A stretch of DNA of 64,000 nt, taken from Hemibagrus wyckioides. Lineage: Eukaryota > Chordata > Actinopteri > Siluriformes > Bagridae. Shown here in pieces: positions 22,931 to 33,600 of the stretch. The notes beneath the pieces were generated by a model, which worked only from the letters and a program-made list of their open reading frames with translations, ran no database searches and was not told where the DNA came from. The translations under genes were made by a program, and so were the position numbers. The stretch is taken from the NCBI RefSeq assembly GCF_019097595.1, contig NC_080734.1, positions 4,083,392 to 4,147,391 on the forward strand. The letters are read 5' to 3'. Within the stretch, counting starts at the first letter, position 1; each line of letters opens with the position of its first letter.

Positions 22931-23224
22931 TTGTCCCAGTAGTTCCTGGTACTGAGAAACTGAACTGAACTGGACTGAATGTTTGTGGTCTTTCATGCTG
23001 GAAAAACTAGGAAGTGTGTTTTCTTACTAGCCGAGTTAGCAGTTTTAATCTTATTTGTTTCATTCCACATCAACAATCTGGACTAGAGCCTTTACATAAA
23101 ATCTAAATAAAAGAGGAAACACACCAAATACTTTTACAAGGTTTTGTATTACCCTGTTTATGGAACCCAGGCCTCCTGCTATGTGCTATAACAGACCTGG
23201 GTGTGTTACTGAGTTGGTGTGATG

Positions 23225-23425
23225 CCTTAAGGTGATCCATGAAGCTGATTCCTCAACAACAACGCAGTGGCTTAAGGGTAGGAAGGTGAATGTACTTGAG
23301 TGGCCAAGTCAGATCCCTGACTTAAATCTGATCTGTCTGAGAGATGAAGAGCAGTTCATCGTCACTCACCATGGAATTTGGCTGAACTTGAGCAATTCTG
23401 CGAGGAAGAATGGGCAAAAAGCGGT
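23225..23425 (+). pseudogene. Tc1-like transposase fragment (second half)
   Basis: Encodes TQWLKGRKVNVLEWPSQIPD followed by LNLI, the region just before the catalytic Glu of a Tc1 transposase different from the other families here. It then continues, out of frame, with LEQFCEEEWAK from the C-terminal part. PDLNPIE has decayed to PDLNLI, so the Glu is lost. It is joined directly to a LINE fragment. Confidence 0.75.
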
Positions 23426-24170
23426 GCTGGACCAAAGCCAGCAAGATTATGAAGGACCTCAGCCATCCCAACAATGGACTCTTCTCTCTGTTGAGGTCAG
23501 GGAAATGTTTCCGTTCCTTGAAGGCGAACAAAGAGAGAATAAGGAGGAGCTTCTTCCCGCAGGCCATTCGGGCCCTCAACCAGTACACCTAGGATCTGGA
23601 CTCTCTGGTATTACCCCCACACAACATGACATAACATTCTACCTCAGCTGATTGTTGCACATGCTAATATTGCACTACTCTGTACACACAATAACACTCA
23701 CTGCTCTGTCACTTTACTCCCTGTTAAACTGGACATTATATTTTGCCTCATATACACTTCTACAATATATTTATATATTTATCTTACATATGCACACTGT
23801 ACATACTATACTCTTTTGCAACACCATTTCAGTGTTGACTTTAGCAGACCTTTTTATCTATATATATTCATATTCATATACTGTATCTTCTGTACATTAT
23901 AGAGTCCACACATATTTATTTATACTGTTTTATTTTTCACATATACTATACATATACTATATTGTACTATATATATACATATATATTTTTTGTGTTTGTT
24001 TTTATACTTTTATATTTTTACACTTTTATATCTGTTACACATTTTCTTTTACACATTTTTCTGTTACACATTTTATTTCTATTCTTTCCTCTTCTATGTA
24101 AGACAGTCGTAAAAAGCATTTCACTACATGTCGTACTATGTATGATTTCGTATGTGACAAATAAAATTTG
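23426..24170 (+). mobile_element. non-LTR retrotransposon 3' end (Rex1-like)
   Basis: A frame at 23410-23592 reads ASKIMKDLSHPNNGLFSLLR and SLKANKERIRRSFFPQAIRALN. This is the C-terminal end of a LINE reverse transcriptase ORF of the fish type that ends '...SFFPQAIRLLN'. It is followed by an AT-rich 3' UTR ending in GTATGTGACAAATAAAATTTG. Assignment to Rex1 or a related clade is tentative. Confidence 0.65.
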
Positions 24171-24845
24171 AATTTTCCCTAATCTAGGTGTGCAAAGCTA
24201 AAACAGACTTATCCAAAAAGATCAATGGCTGTAATTCAAGCAAAAGGTGGCTCTATGAAGTATTAAATCAGGAGTCTGATGACTTTTCCATCTCTGGTAT
24301 TCTACTTTTTCAGGGTTTTTTTTATTCATTTTCAGAACTGTTACCTTTCAGTAGTCTGATGTTGTGAGGTGAAAATTTGTAAATAAAGCTGACAAAGATA
24401 GATATGGTATTATATAGTTTGCTATAGATATGTATTAATCCATTTTCTAAAAAAAATACAATAGCAGAATGCATTAATCTATTTAAAAGTGATCAGAAAT
24501 GGATTGTGGGACGTTTTCTCCAAAGCAGACTGTATCGTCTGTGCTACTGAGAAAATCAGAGAAATCTCACTGGATTATACAAGCTGTGGATCTGCCTGTC
24601 TGTGGAAATAGAAACTCATTTATAGATTTATCTATTTATTTATCGTTATTTGCATTTAAATACACTACCTTTTTACTGAATAAAACTGACTTGTATTAAA
24701 GAGCCCTAACTCTAGCGCTATGATTTTATATTGATCACTTTAACCATTTCCCTTTTTTATAATTTATATTCTATCCCACTCGATAAACTCAGAAAATTCA
24801 ATATGAAACTGAGGGATTTTAATCTAAAAGTTACTGCCTAAACCT

Positions 24846-24877
<32 letters not shown>

Positions 24878-24968
24878 TTGAAAGAACATCAAGTCCAGAC
24901 AAACATAAGTGGAAAAATGTTGAGATTTTTATTTATTTTTATTTCCAATGTCATACATATATATATAT
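24171..24968. other. no gene recognised
   Basis: AT-rich intergenic DNA with a (GT)n run at 24848-24874. Confidence 0.45.
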
Positions 24969-24969
24969 A

Positions 24970-25340
24970 ATTATATAATGTAATTAGCAGAAGGCCTGAT
25001 CCAGAGCGACTTACAGAAGGGCTCTGACCCCGTCATTACATCCACACCTCGTCTCACACTGCTATTACCCCAGCTGCACTACTGGAGCCTTCAGAAATTT
25101 GGGCTTGTGTGTTTTACTCATTATTGGATCAGTGATTGGTTTCACACTGATACAGTAAAACACTGTAATGGTTATAATAACGCTTATGATTTTAGAGTAG
25201 ATAGAATTAATTTTGGTTCATTTCTTTGATTCTTAGTGAACTAGTGTCGATGTATTTTTATTGACAGAGTCTTCAAAAGCACTTCTGGAAGCTGCTCTGG
25301 ATAAAGCCTTCTGCTAAATGCCGTAAATGACAATGTAAAA
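24970..25340. mobile_element. SINE-tail-flanked repeat, copy A
   Basis: The left end carries TTAGCAGAAGGCCTGATCCA GAGCGACTTAC (minus-strand SINE tail) and the right end GCTCTGGATAAAGCCTTCTG (plus-strand tail), so similar tails face each other. The portion 24970-25165 recurs at 29848-30038. Confidence 0.6.
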
Positions 25341-25478
25341 ATCTTAAATTCTACTTAAATCTAACGTTTATATAACATTTACATCTTAGAATAAAAAAAA
25401 AGCAACAGGAGCAAGGCTCCATAGTTCTTATGGATGGCCATACAGCAGATATTATATTTAGAAAACAAATGATTATAA

Positions 25479-25512
<34 letters not shown>
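25341..25512. other. AT-rich spacer with (TAA)n
   Basis: Ends with a (TAA)n microsatellite at 25480-25511. Confidence 0.8.
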
Positions 25513-25513
<1 letters not shown>

Positions 25514-25650
25514 AGTGGAACCTCGGCATACAAATGCCGTCTTCAAATTTTCTCCTTAAGAATTTAAATTTTGGAAGAAATTAGCATCAGCATGCGAAGC
25601 ATTTTCAACATACAAACGAACCGAATGCCAGCTAATTTGTAGATTTTGAG

Positions 25651-25655
<5 letters not shown>
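25513..25655 (+). mobile_element. MITE, TIR CAGTGGAACCTCGG, left part (copy B)
   Basis: Begins CAGTGGAACCTCGGCATAC. The interior, containing TTTGGAAGAAATTAGCATC, recurs at 30045-30235, whose far end is the inverse terminus (GCCAAGGTTCCAGTG). It is truncated on the right by a TA microsatellite. Confidence 0.7.
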
Positions 25656-25656
<1 letters not shown>

Positions 25657-25731
<75 letters not shown>

Positions 25732-25738
25732 CATATAT
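25657..25738. repeat. (TA)n microsatellite
   Basis: About 80 bp of TA, immediately left of the Tc1 element, a plausible source of its TA target. Confidence 0.97.
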
Positions 25739-25958
25739 ACATACAGTAATTATCTCAGTACACCCCTCACATTTTTGTAAATATTTTATTATATATTTTC
25801 ATGTGACAACACTGAAGTAATGCCCCTCTGCTGCAATGTACAGTAGTGAGTGTCCAGCCTGTATAACAGTGTAAATTTGCTGTCTCCTCAAAATAACTCA
25901 ACACACAGACATTAATGTCTAAACTGTTGGCAACAAAAGTGACTACACCCCTAAGTGG

Positions 25959-26549
25959 TGTAAGAAAAATAAAACAATGAAAGGGTTGAAGATCTTAATG
26001 TAGAAGTTTATTGCAGTGTCGCAGTGACAAAATACATAAAGTACTTTGGGTTCATCGGAGTCAAAAAGAAGCAGGACAAATCCTGCTCAAACCTTTTATA
26101 CAGTGTTTCCCGTCTGTAATTTAAATGAGTTTCACTTTAAATGTAAATTAATGTAAGAACTGAGTATCCCCCAAATGGCTGGATGATACTTTCGTCTAGT
26201 CGGATGTCCTTAAATGGTCATCAAGGTCACGTATACCTTGGGTAGGTATTGTTCTAGGTGTTATCACCCAAATGGTCGGGCGATACTAAATGGTAATCAC
26301 AGTCACGTATACCCTTTGTTCAGCGACTGTTCTTGATGTCTTGCTGCCGCTCCCAGACTAATAATTGATTGGATTAAGTGTTCTAAATGTTTGGTAAGGC
26401 TGCTTTAAGCCAATGTAAAAATACCAAAATAGATAAACTGGTTTGAATTAAAGATATTTCTATATGATATGTAAGCCTTTTTGGGAATGAGCTCTTTCAG
26501 ATGTGTACTGTGGAGTGGAATCTGGGTTGAGGCAGTCTGTAGTTTCTTA
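25959..26549 (-). mobile_element. LTR on the minus strand, with adjacent polypurine tract
   Basis: Reading the minus strand, the LTR opens TGTAAGAAACTACAG at 26549 and closes TTTTTCTTACA at 25959, about 590 bp. It contains a TATA-like GTATAAAAGG and a polyadenylation signal AATAAA. Just upstream of its start, at about 26550-26562, is a polypurine tract AAAGGGGGGAC, which marks it as a 3' LTR. It has an internal partial duplication (GACCATTTGGGTGATAAC-like blocks). Whether the source is Gypsy or ERV is not determinable here. Confidence 0.75.
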
Positions 26550-26845
26550 CAGTCCCCCCTTTGATGCTTTTGGCCCTGAAGCATCACAACACTTCCTTTA
26601 CACAGATTACACCTCCCATTCCGAGCAGGTGCCCAGTGGCGGTGAAGCCCTGCAGTGGGTTGTCCTCCTTCGGCCCTCAGAGAATCTTACCCGTCATCGA
26701 AACTTCACCTCATGCACACTGGTTATGGCTCCATTCCACTAGGCAAACTTATCATAATGTTTCTTCTTAAAATTTGTTTCTATGTACAAATATTTCCTGG
26801 GTTTGGAGCAGAGGCATTCAGGAACCATCAGAACCAACGGGAACA
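26550..26845 (-). other. remnant of the LTR element's 3' internal region
   Basis: The sequence upstream (in element orientation) of the polypurine tract includes GGGCCAAAAGCATCAAAGG on the minus strand. No coding frame survives that I can name. Confidence 0.4.
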
Positions 26846-27948
26846 TCCTACATTGATTATTCCATTGTTATGCCGATGATACCCAGTTATATATCTGATA
26901 TATATTATCTGATGCAGAAAAACTAGTTCATGCATTCATGACCTCCAGACTGGACTATTGTAATGCATTACTAGGTGGTTGTCCTGCATCGTCAATAAAC
27001 AAGCTACAGTTAGTCCAGAATGCAGCTGGCAGAGTTCTTACCAGATCAAGAAAATATGATCATATAACCCCAATATTATCATCCCTGCACTGGCTACCTG
27101 TTAAGTTTAGAATTGACTATAAATTAGCTCTACTTACATACAAGGCTCTAATTGGTTTAGGTCCCACCTATCTCTCCAGTCTTCTAACACGTTACAATCC
27201 ACCATGCTCTTTAAGATCACAAAATTCCGGACTTCTAGTAGTTCCCAGAATATCAAAGTCCACAAAAGGGGGTAGAGCGTTTTCGTATTTAGCTCCTAAA
27301 CTTTGGAATAGTCTTCCTGACAGTGTTCGGGGCTCAGACACAGTCTCCCAGTTTAAACGTAGACTAAAGACTTATCTCTTCAGCCAGGCATACATTTAAC
27401 ACATCCCATAACCTTGTGCTCCAGTACATCTGATTAAATGCACATTATCATCTAGTACTGCTAATATTATGAACAGCAGCTACGCTAATGCCATTCCATT
27501 GTTTCCCTTCTTCTACCCATCCCGAGGCATACAGAGACTGTGCCGGCTCCAGTGGCATCCTGAGATGGACCAGGTCCAGCCAGGTTCTGCTTTGTGAGGA
27601 TTGGGATATTCAAAGCAGTGCCATGGACAACAGCCTCCTTATTGATTTACATAACATTCTACACATGCTGTATCGGCATCACACAATTGTCACCCAAATG
27701 AGGATGGGTTCCCTTTTGAGTCTGGTTCCTCTCAAGGTTTCTTCCTCATACCATCTAAGGGAGTTTTTCCTTGCCTCAGTCGCCTCAGTCACCTCAGGCT
27801 TGCTCACTTGGGATAACATCTAGGACTGTGTTTCTGTTTAGATGTTTGTTGTTTTCTTATGTTGTTTCTCATGTAAAGCTGCTTTGAGACAATGCTCTTT
27901 GTTAAAAGCACTATACAAAATAAATTAAATTGAATTATTGAAGTATCT
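26846..27948 (+). pseudogene. L2-clade LINE fragment, internally deleted
   Basis: CYADDTQLYI (reverse transcriptase catalytic YADD, codons at 26866-26895) is followed after a short, non-homologous stretch by a frame (26938-27399). That frame reads SRLDYCNALLGGCP, LQLVQNAAGRVLTR, LHWLPVKFRIDYK and PKLWNSLPDSVR, the C-terminal end of L2-type ORF2. The RT segment normally between them is deleted. The 3' UTR contains GGTTCCTCTCAAGGTTTCTT and ends GCACTATACAAAATAAATT, the standard L2 tail of fish. Confidence 0.88.
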
Positions 27949-27987
27949 GCAATCTGACATATCAATATGGCACACAAAGCATAGCAT

Positions 27988-28392
27988 AATGCACTGGGAG
28001 CAGCAGCAAGACATCAAGAACAGTCACTGGACAAAGGGTATACATGACCGTGATTACCATTTAGTATCGCCCGACCATTTGGGTGATAACACCTAGAACA
28101 ATACCTACCCAAGGTATACATGACCGTGTTGACCATTTAAGGACATCCGGCTAGACGACAGTATCATCCAGCCATTTGGGGGATACTCAGTTCTTACACT
28201 AATTTACATTTAAAGTGAAACTCATTTAAATTACAGACGGGAAACACTGTATAAAAGGTTTGAGCAGGATTTGTCCTGAGTTCTTTTTGACTCCGATGAA
28301 CCCAAAGTACTTCATGTATTTTGTCACTGCGACGCTGCAATAAACTTCTACATTAAGATCTTCAACACCCTCATTGTTTTATTTTTCTTACA
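27988..28392 (+). mobile_element. LTR on the plus strand, 5'-truncated
   Basis: Near-identical to the reverse complement of 25959-26350, from CTGGGAGCAGCAGCAAGAC to the terminal TTCTTACA, with GTATAAAAGG and AATAAAC. The first ~190 bp of the LTR seen in the left copy are missing. The orientation is opposite to the left LTR. Confidence 0.8.
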
Positions 28393-28421
28393 GTGGAAAT
28401 GTCTAAATTGGGCCCAAAGTG

Positions 28422-29423
28422 TCAATATTTTGTGTGGCCACCATTATTTTCCAGCACCGCCTGAACCCTCTTGGGCATGGAGTTCACCAGAGCTTCACAG
28501 GTTGCCACTGGAGTCCTCTTCCACTCCTCCATGATGACATCACAGAGCTGGTGGATGTTAGAGACCTTGCGCTCCCCCACCTTCCGTTTGAGGATGCCCC
28601 ACAGATGCTCAATAGGGTTTAGGTCTGGAGACATGCTTGGCCAGTCCATCACCAAGGCAGTGGTCATCTTGGAGCTGTGTTTGGGGTCATTATCATGTTG
28701 GAATACTGCCCTGCGGCCTAGTCTCCGAAGGGAGGGGATCATGCTCTGCTTCAGTATGTCACAGTACATGTTAGCATTCATGGTTCCCTCAATGAACTGT
28801 AGCTCCCCAGTGCCGGCAGCACTCATGCAGGCCCAGACCATGACATTCCCACCACCATGCTTGACTGTAGGCAAGACACACTTGTCTTTGTACTCCTCAC
28901 CTGGTTGCCGCCACACACGCTTGACACCATCTGAACCAAATAAGTTTATCTCGGTCTCATCGGACCACAGGACATGGTTCCAGTAATCCATGTCCTTAGT
29001 CTGCTTGTCTTCAGCAAACTGTATGTGGGCTTTCTTGAGCATCATCTTTAGAAGAGGCTTCCTTCTGGGACGACAGCCATGTAGACCAATTTGATGCAGT
29101 GTGTGGCGTATGGTCTGAGCACTGACAGGCTGACCCCCCACCCTTTCAACCTCTGCAGCAATGCTGGCAGCACTCATACGTCTATTTCCCAAAGACAACC
29201 TCTGGATATGACTCTGAGCATGTGCACTCAACTTCTTTGGTGGACCATGGCAAGGTCTGTTCTGAGTGGAACCTGTCCTGTAAAACCGCTGAATGGTCTT
29301 GCCCACCGTGCTGCAGCTCAGTTTCAGGGTCTTGGCAATCTTCTTATAGCCTAGGCCATCTTTATGTAGAGCAACAATTCTTTTCTTCAGATCCTCAGAG
29401 AGTTCTTTGCCATGAAGTGCCAT
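28422..29423 (-). pseudogene. Tc1-like transposase with internal deletion
   Basis: 333 residues from MALHGKELSEDLKK, the canonical start of this fish Tc1 family. The frame is also open upstream to 29495. The N-terminal helix-turn-helix is complete. Catalytic landmarks are WSDE (D155), FQHD (D244) and [10 protein letters not shown] (E272). Only 27 residues separate D244 from E272, whereas Tc1 enzymes have 34. The missing seven lie after KMTTAL, an in-frame deletion of about 21 bp in the catalytic core. The GRPR motif position reads GPPKK. The protein is full length otherwise but most likely inactive. Confidence 0.88.
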
Positions 29424-29803
29424 GTTGAACTTCCAGTGACCAGTATGAGAGGGTGTGAGAGCGATAACACCAAATTTATCACACCTGCTCCCCATTCACA
29501 CCTGAGACCTTGTAACACTAACGAGTCACATGGCTAATTGATAAATTAGGATAAATGGCTAATTGGGCGCAATTTGGACATTTCCACTTAGGGGTGTAGT
29601 CACTTTTGTTGCCAACGGTTTAGACATTAATGTCTGTGTGTTGAGTTATTTTGAGGAGACAGCAAATTTACACTGTTATACAGGCTGGACACTCACTACT
29701 GTACATTGGAGCAGAGGGTCAATTCTTCAGTGTTGTCACATGAAAATATATAATAAAATATTTACAAAAATGTAAGGGGTGTACTCCCTTTTGTGAGATA
29801 CTG

Positions 29804-29805
<2 letters not shown>

Positions 29806-29846
<41 letters not shown>
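29806..29846. repeat. (TAA)n microsatellite
   Basis: TAA repeats directly right of the Tc1 element. Confidence 0.95.
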
Positions 29847-29847
29847 T

Positions 29848-30038
29848 ATATAATGTAATTAGCAGAAGGCTCGATCCAGAGCTATTTACAGAAGGCCTCT
29901 GACCCCGTCATTACATCCACACCTCGTCTCACACTGCTATTACCCCAGCTACACTACTGGAGCCTTCAGAAATTTGGGCTTGGGTGTTTTACTCATTATT
30001 GGATCAGTGCTTGGTTTCACACTGATACAGTAAAACAC
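29848..30038. mobile_element. repeat copy A' (matches 24970-25165)
   Basis: Same as 24970-25165 with about 5% differences, for example CATTACATCCACACCTCGTC and ACCCCAGCTACACTACTGGA. Confidence 0.85.
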
Positions 30039-30044
30039 TTCAAA

Positions 30045-30235
30045 ACTGTCTTCAAATTTTCTCCTTAAGAATTGAAATTTTGGAAGAAATTAGCATCGGC
30101 ATACGAAGCATTTTCAACATACGAACGAACCGAACCGAACGCCGGCTATTTTGTAGATTTTTGGGAGTCTGGAATGGATTATCTACATTTACATTATTTC
30201 TGAATTAAATTTGTATGCCAAGGTTCCAGTGTAGT
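30045..30235. mobile_element. MITE copy B' (matches 25513), right terminus intact
   Basis: The interior matches 25545-25640. It ends GTATGCCAAGGTTCCAGTG, the inverse of the CAGTGGAACCTCGG terminus. The left terminus is missing because the copy is joined directly to A'. Confidence 0.75.
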
Positions 30236-30440
30236 AGTAATAATAATAAATAACTAAATAAAACATTCATTTAAACAAAACTGGCAAGTCCCTTAAAGGT
30301 TAAAGGTTGTCCCACTTTAGACCTGGGTGTCTGACCCATGGTGGGATTGACCGCTCGTCACAGAATGGACTGTGAAAAAGAGCTGTATCTGTTTCTTTTT
30401 AAAAAATTTGGTGCCTTTCGTGGTTGAAAGGATGTTCATC
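30236..30440. other. no recognisable feature
   Basis: Short spacer with a few TAA repeats. Confidence 0.4.
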
Positions 30441-30850
30441 AAAACTACCTACCTTCCTTCTTACCCACCTAACTGCATACTGACCACCACATTCTGCCAC
30501 ACCCACCTGCACCACCAGGCCTCACACTCCCACCTGCCCCAGTCAGCCCAGCCCACCCAGCTACCCCAATAGGCCCCCCCTCCCACCTACCCTGTCAGCC
30601 TGTACCACGCAGCCCACCCCTACCCCCCCCGCTCCGACACAGCCCACACCATCGCTGCCTCCCGGCCACAGCACGACACACCGCCCACCCCCTCCAGACC
30701 TATCAAGCGTGCCCACCCTCCGGTGGGCCCCGCCTGTCATGCACACTATGTTCCCTGCCCCTCCACCTACCTAAACATGACCACCCCCCACCCCCTCCCG
30801 GCCTACCCAGTCCCACCCAGTCTACTGCACCCTCTCACCCCGCCGAATCC
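30441..30850. repeat. C-rich, G-poor degenerate repeat (CCCACCTACC-like)
   Basis: About 400 bp of C-rich sequence built from CCCACC, CTACC and CAGCCCA motifs. The composition is very different from its AT-rich flanks. Confidence 0.8.
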
Positions 30851-30888
30851 ACCGACCTGAACACACACCTAACTAAGAACTAGAGCTG

Positions 30889-31866
30889 CACGATTACTCC
30901 TTAAAAAATGGCCATCACGATTCCACACCATCTTAATCCTACTTTACTACAGTTCAGCTAAATCTATTTTCATGGAAATGAGAGAAGTGTAACGAGGAGA
31001 GAGGAGCGTTACCAAGTATCATCTATTTTTCGGTTTTAAACTAGATTACGCTGCATTACAAGCAATGTTTACTCACGGTCTCTACACCAAAGGGTAACAC
31101 CACCAACCTGTTTAATCACCTGACACATTCCAGACCACACTAACGTTAATAAAAGCGACGTTATTCAGCGCAGGGGAGCGTCAATAAATGACTAACTGAA
31201 TGACACTAAACCGATGTTGTTACAAACACCTTCACACTGTCTTTCACATGTGAGTAAAAATTATCATTTAAAACATTAGATGGAATTGGATTCACACAGC
31301 ACATTAAATTAAAATAATGTCTAATTTATTTTACTAAAAGGCTTAAAAAGAAGATAAAATAATAAGATAAACGTAATAAGATTAAAACTAATAAACATAA
31401 TAATCTATAATAAGAATAATAAAATAATCTTAAGATGATTTTACTTTTTTACAAGTAATAAATTCTATTTAAATAATAGAATTTAAAATACATGTATTAA
31501 AATTAATTATTAATATTTTAAATAAATTCTATTTATTACTACAAAAGTGAAACAAGAAGTGCCTCTTTTTATTACATTTTGAGGGCTTCTTCTATTTTAT
31601 ATGAATATTTTTATAGCAAAATTGTGATTTTTATTTATTTCTCATGAAAAACCTGGTAGTCATTTGTTTATATTTGTTTAAATTTAATTAAAGCAAAGAG
31701 CATTTTTTCTGTTTTGTTTGCGTTTGGTAATTTAAGGTGCAGGGTTTCTAAATCACTAAAGTTCATAGAAATAGAAAAGCGTGATTTATATTCTAAAAAA
31801 ACGTTAAAAAATATTTTTGAAAATTACGACATATTTCTCATTTGGTCCAGAATCGTGCAGCTCTAC
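30889..31866. mobile_element. hAT-like non-autonomous element
   Basis: Inverted termini CTAGAGCTGCACGATT (left) and AATCGTGCAGCTCTA (right) bound about 1 kb of AT-rich, non-coding DNA. GAGCTGCACGAT termini are typical of fish hAT-type MITEs. I could not confirm an exact 8-bp target duplication. Confidence 0.6.
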
Positions 31867-31879
31867 TTCACACCTAAAC

Positions 31880-32886
31880 ACCTGAAACTCAACCTACTGA
31901 CCTACACAACTGTCCACCTACCAGCTCACTGACTGACCACCTACACATACCTACTGACCTACACAACTGTCCACTTACCAGCTCACTGACTGACCACCTA
32001 CACACACCTACTGACCTGAACAACTGTCCACCTACCAGCTCACTGACTGACCACCTACACACACCTACTGACCTGAACACTGTCCACCTACCAGCTCACT
32101 GACTGACCACCTACACACACCTACTGACCTATACAACTGTCCACCTACCAGCTCACTGACAGACCACCTACACACACCTACTGACCTACACAACTGTCCA
32201 CCTACCAGCTCACTGACAGACCACCTACACACACCTACTGACCTACACAACTGTCCACCTACCTGCTCACTGACTGACCACCTACACACACCTACTGACC
32301 TACACAACTGTCCACCTACCAGCTCACTGACTGACCACCTACACACACCTACTGACCTACACAACTGTCCACCTACCAGCTCACTGACTGACCACCTACA
32401 CACACCTACTGACCTACACAACTGTCCACCTACCAGCTCACTGACTGACCACCTACACACACCTACTGACCTATACAACTGTCCACCTACCAGCTCACTG
32501 ACTGACCACCTACACACACCTACTGACCTGAACAACTGTCCACCTACCAGCTCACTGACTGACCACCTACACACACCTACTGACCTACACAACTGTCCAC
32601 CTACCAGCTCACTGACAGACCACCTACACACACCTACTGACCGACACAACTGTCCACCTACCAGCTCACTGACTGACCACCTACACATACCTACTGACCT
32701 ACACAACTGTCCACCTACCAGCTCACTGACTGACCACCTACACACACCTACTGACCTATACAACTGTCCACCTACCAGCTCACTGACTGACCACCTACAC
32801 ACACCTACTGACCTGAACAACTGTCCACCTACCAGCTCACTGACTGACCACCTACACACACCTACTGACCTACACACCACCTGCTC
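31880..32886. repeat. 57-bp minisatellite, about 17 units
   Basis: The unit contains CTACTGACCTACACAACTGT and CAGCTCACTGACTGACCACC. Units differ at a few positions (CTACACAAC, CTATACAAC, CTGAACAAC; GACTGACC or GACAGACC). The length is divisible by three, so a 277-codon minus-strand frame stays open but has no start or domain support. Confidence 0.97.
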
Positions 32887-32899
32887 ATATATACACAAA

Positions 32900-33345
32900 T
32901 CTCTACCTATCTACACCCCACCTACACAAATCTCTACCTATCTACACCCCACCTACACAAATCTCTACCTATCTACACCCCACCTACACAAATCTCTACC
33001 TATCTACACCCCACCTACACAAATCTCTACCTATCTACACCCCACCTACACAAATCTCTACCTATCTACACCCCACCTACACAAATCTCTACCTATCTAC
33101 ACCCCACCTACACAAATCTCTACCTATCTACACCCCACCTACACAAATATCTACCTACCTACACCCCACCTACACAAATATCTACCTACCTACACCCCAC
33201 CTACACAAATATCTACCTATCTACACCCCACCTACACAAATATCTACCTATCTACACCCCACCTACACAAATATCTACCTATCTACACCCCACCTACACA
33301 AATCTCTACCCATCTACATCCCATCTGTACAAATATCTACCTAGC
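32900..33345. repeat. 31-bp minisatellite, array 1
   Basis: About 14 units of ACACAAATCTCTACCTATCT followed by ACACCCCACCT. CTCTACC/ATCTACC and CTATC/CTACC variants occur in blocks. Confidence 0.97.
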
Positions 33346-33600
33346 AGGGATAACTAGCATGCGCAGGTCTGGTGAGCGGTGAGCAGAGGCCGTGGGGCTC
33401 GGGTAGGCAGGCGGGGCAGGCCGGACGGGCCAGGCAGGGCAGGGCAGACTACGTGTACAGGCAGAGCAGGGCAGGTCGGGGGGGGTTAGCCATATGGGGC
33501 AAGCTGTGTGAGCTGGGCTGAGTGGGGCAGGCTGGGTGATGCAGGCCGGGTGATGCAGGTAAGGTGAGGCAGAATAAGTGATGTGAAGTACGCTAGTTGA
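33346..33600. repeat. G-rich degenerate repeat (GGGCAGG-like)
   Basis: GGGCAGG, GGCGGGGCAGG and GGTGATGCAG motifs on the + strand. Its complement resembles the C-rich block at 30441-30850, so the strand bias flips across the minisatellite cluster. Confidence 0.75.

Larger units (their letters stand above)
25959..28392. mobile_element. insertion bounded by two inverted LTRs
   Basis: The Tc1 sequence CCTAAGTGG|AAATGTC is split, with GTGG repeated on both sides (25955-25958 and 28393-28396). The insertion starts TGTAAGAAAAATAAAAC and ends GTTTTATTTTTCTTACA, so its two ends are the 3' ends of LTRs facing outward. In between are about 1.4 kb of other sequence including an L2 LINE piece. No retroviral or Gypsy protein frame is left. 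Confidence 0.8.
25744..29803 (-). mobile_element. Tc1-like transposon with ~215-bp inverted repeats, interrupted
   Basis: The outer ends are inverted repeats (left 25744-25958, right about 29580-29803) sharing GTACACCCCT, TTTCATGTGACAACACTGAA, CAAATTTACACTGTTATACA and GACATTAATGTCT. TA flanks both sides (25742-25743 and 29804-29805). Removing the nested insertion at 25959-28392 and its duplicated GTGG leaves about 1.62 kb, the usual size of a long-IR fish Tc1. The transposase is on the minus strand. The two ends differ by small indels at the very tips. Confidence 0.9.

Noticed and set aside
25959..28392. DIRS-type retrotransposon (which has inverted terminal repeats)
   Set aside because: A target duplication and a polypurine tract point to LTR-type ends, and no tyrosine recombinase or DIRS reverse transcriptase is visible; the only RT piece is L2-type.
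31889..32898. 277-codon Arg/Ser/Val/Cys repeat protein on the minus strand
   Set aside because: Pure translation of the 57-bp minisatellite; no promoter, domain, signal peptide or splice context.
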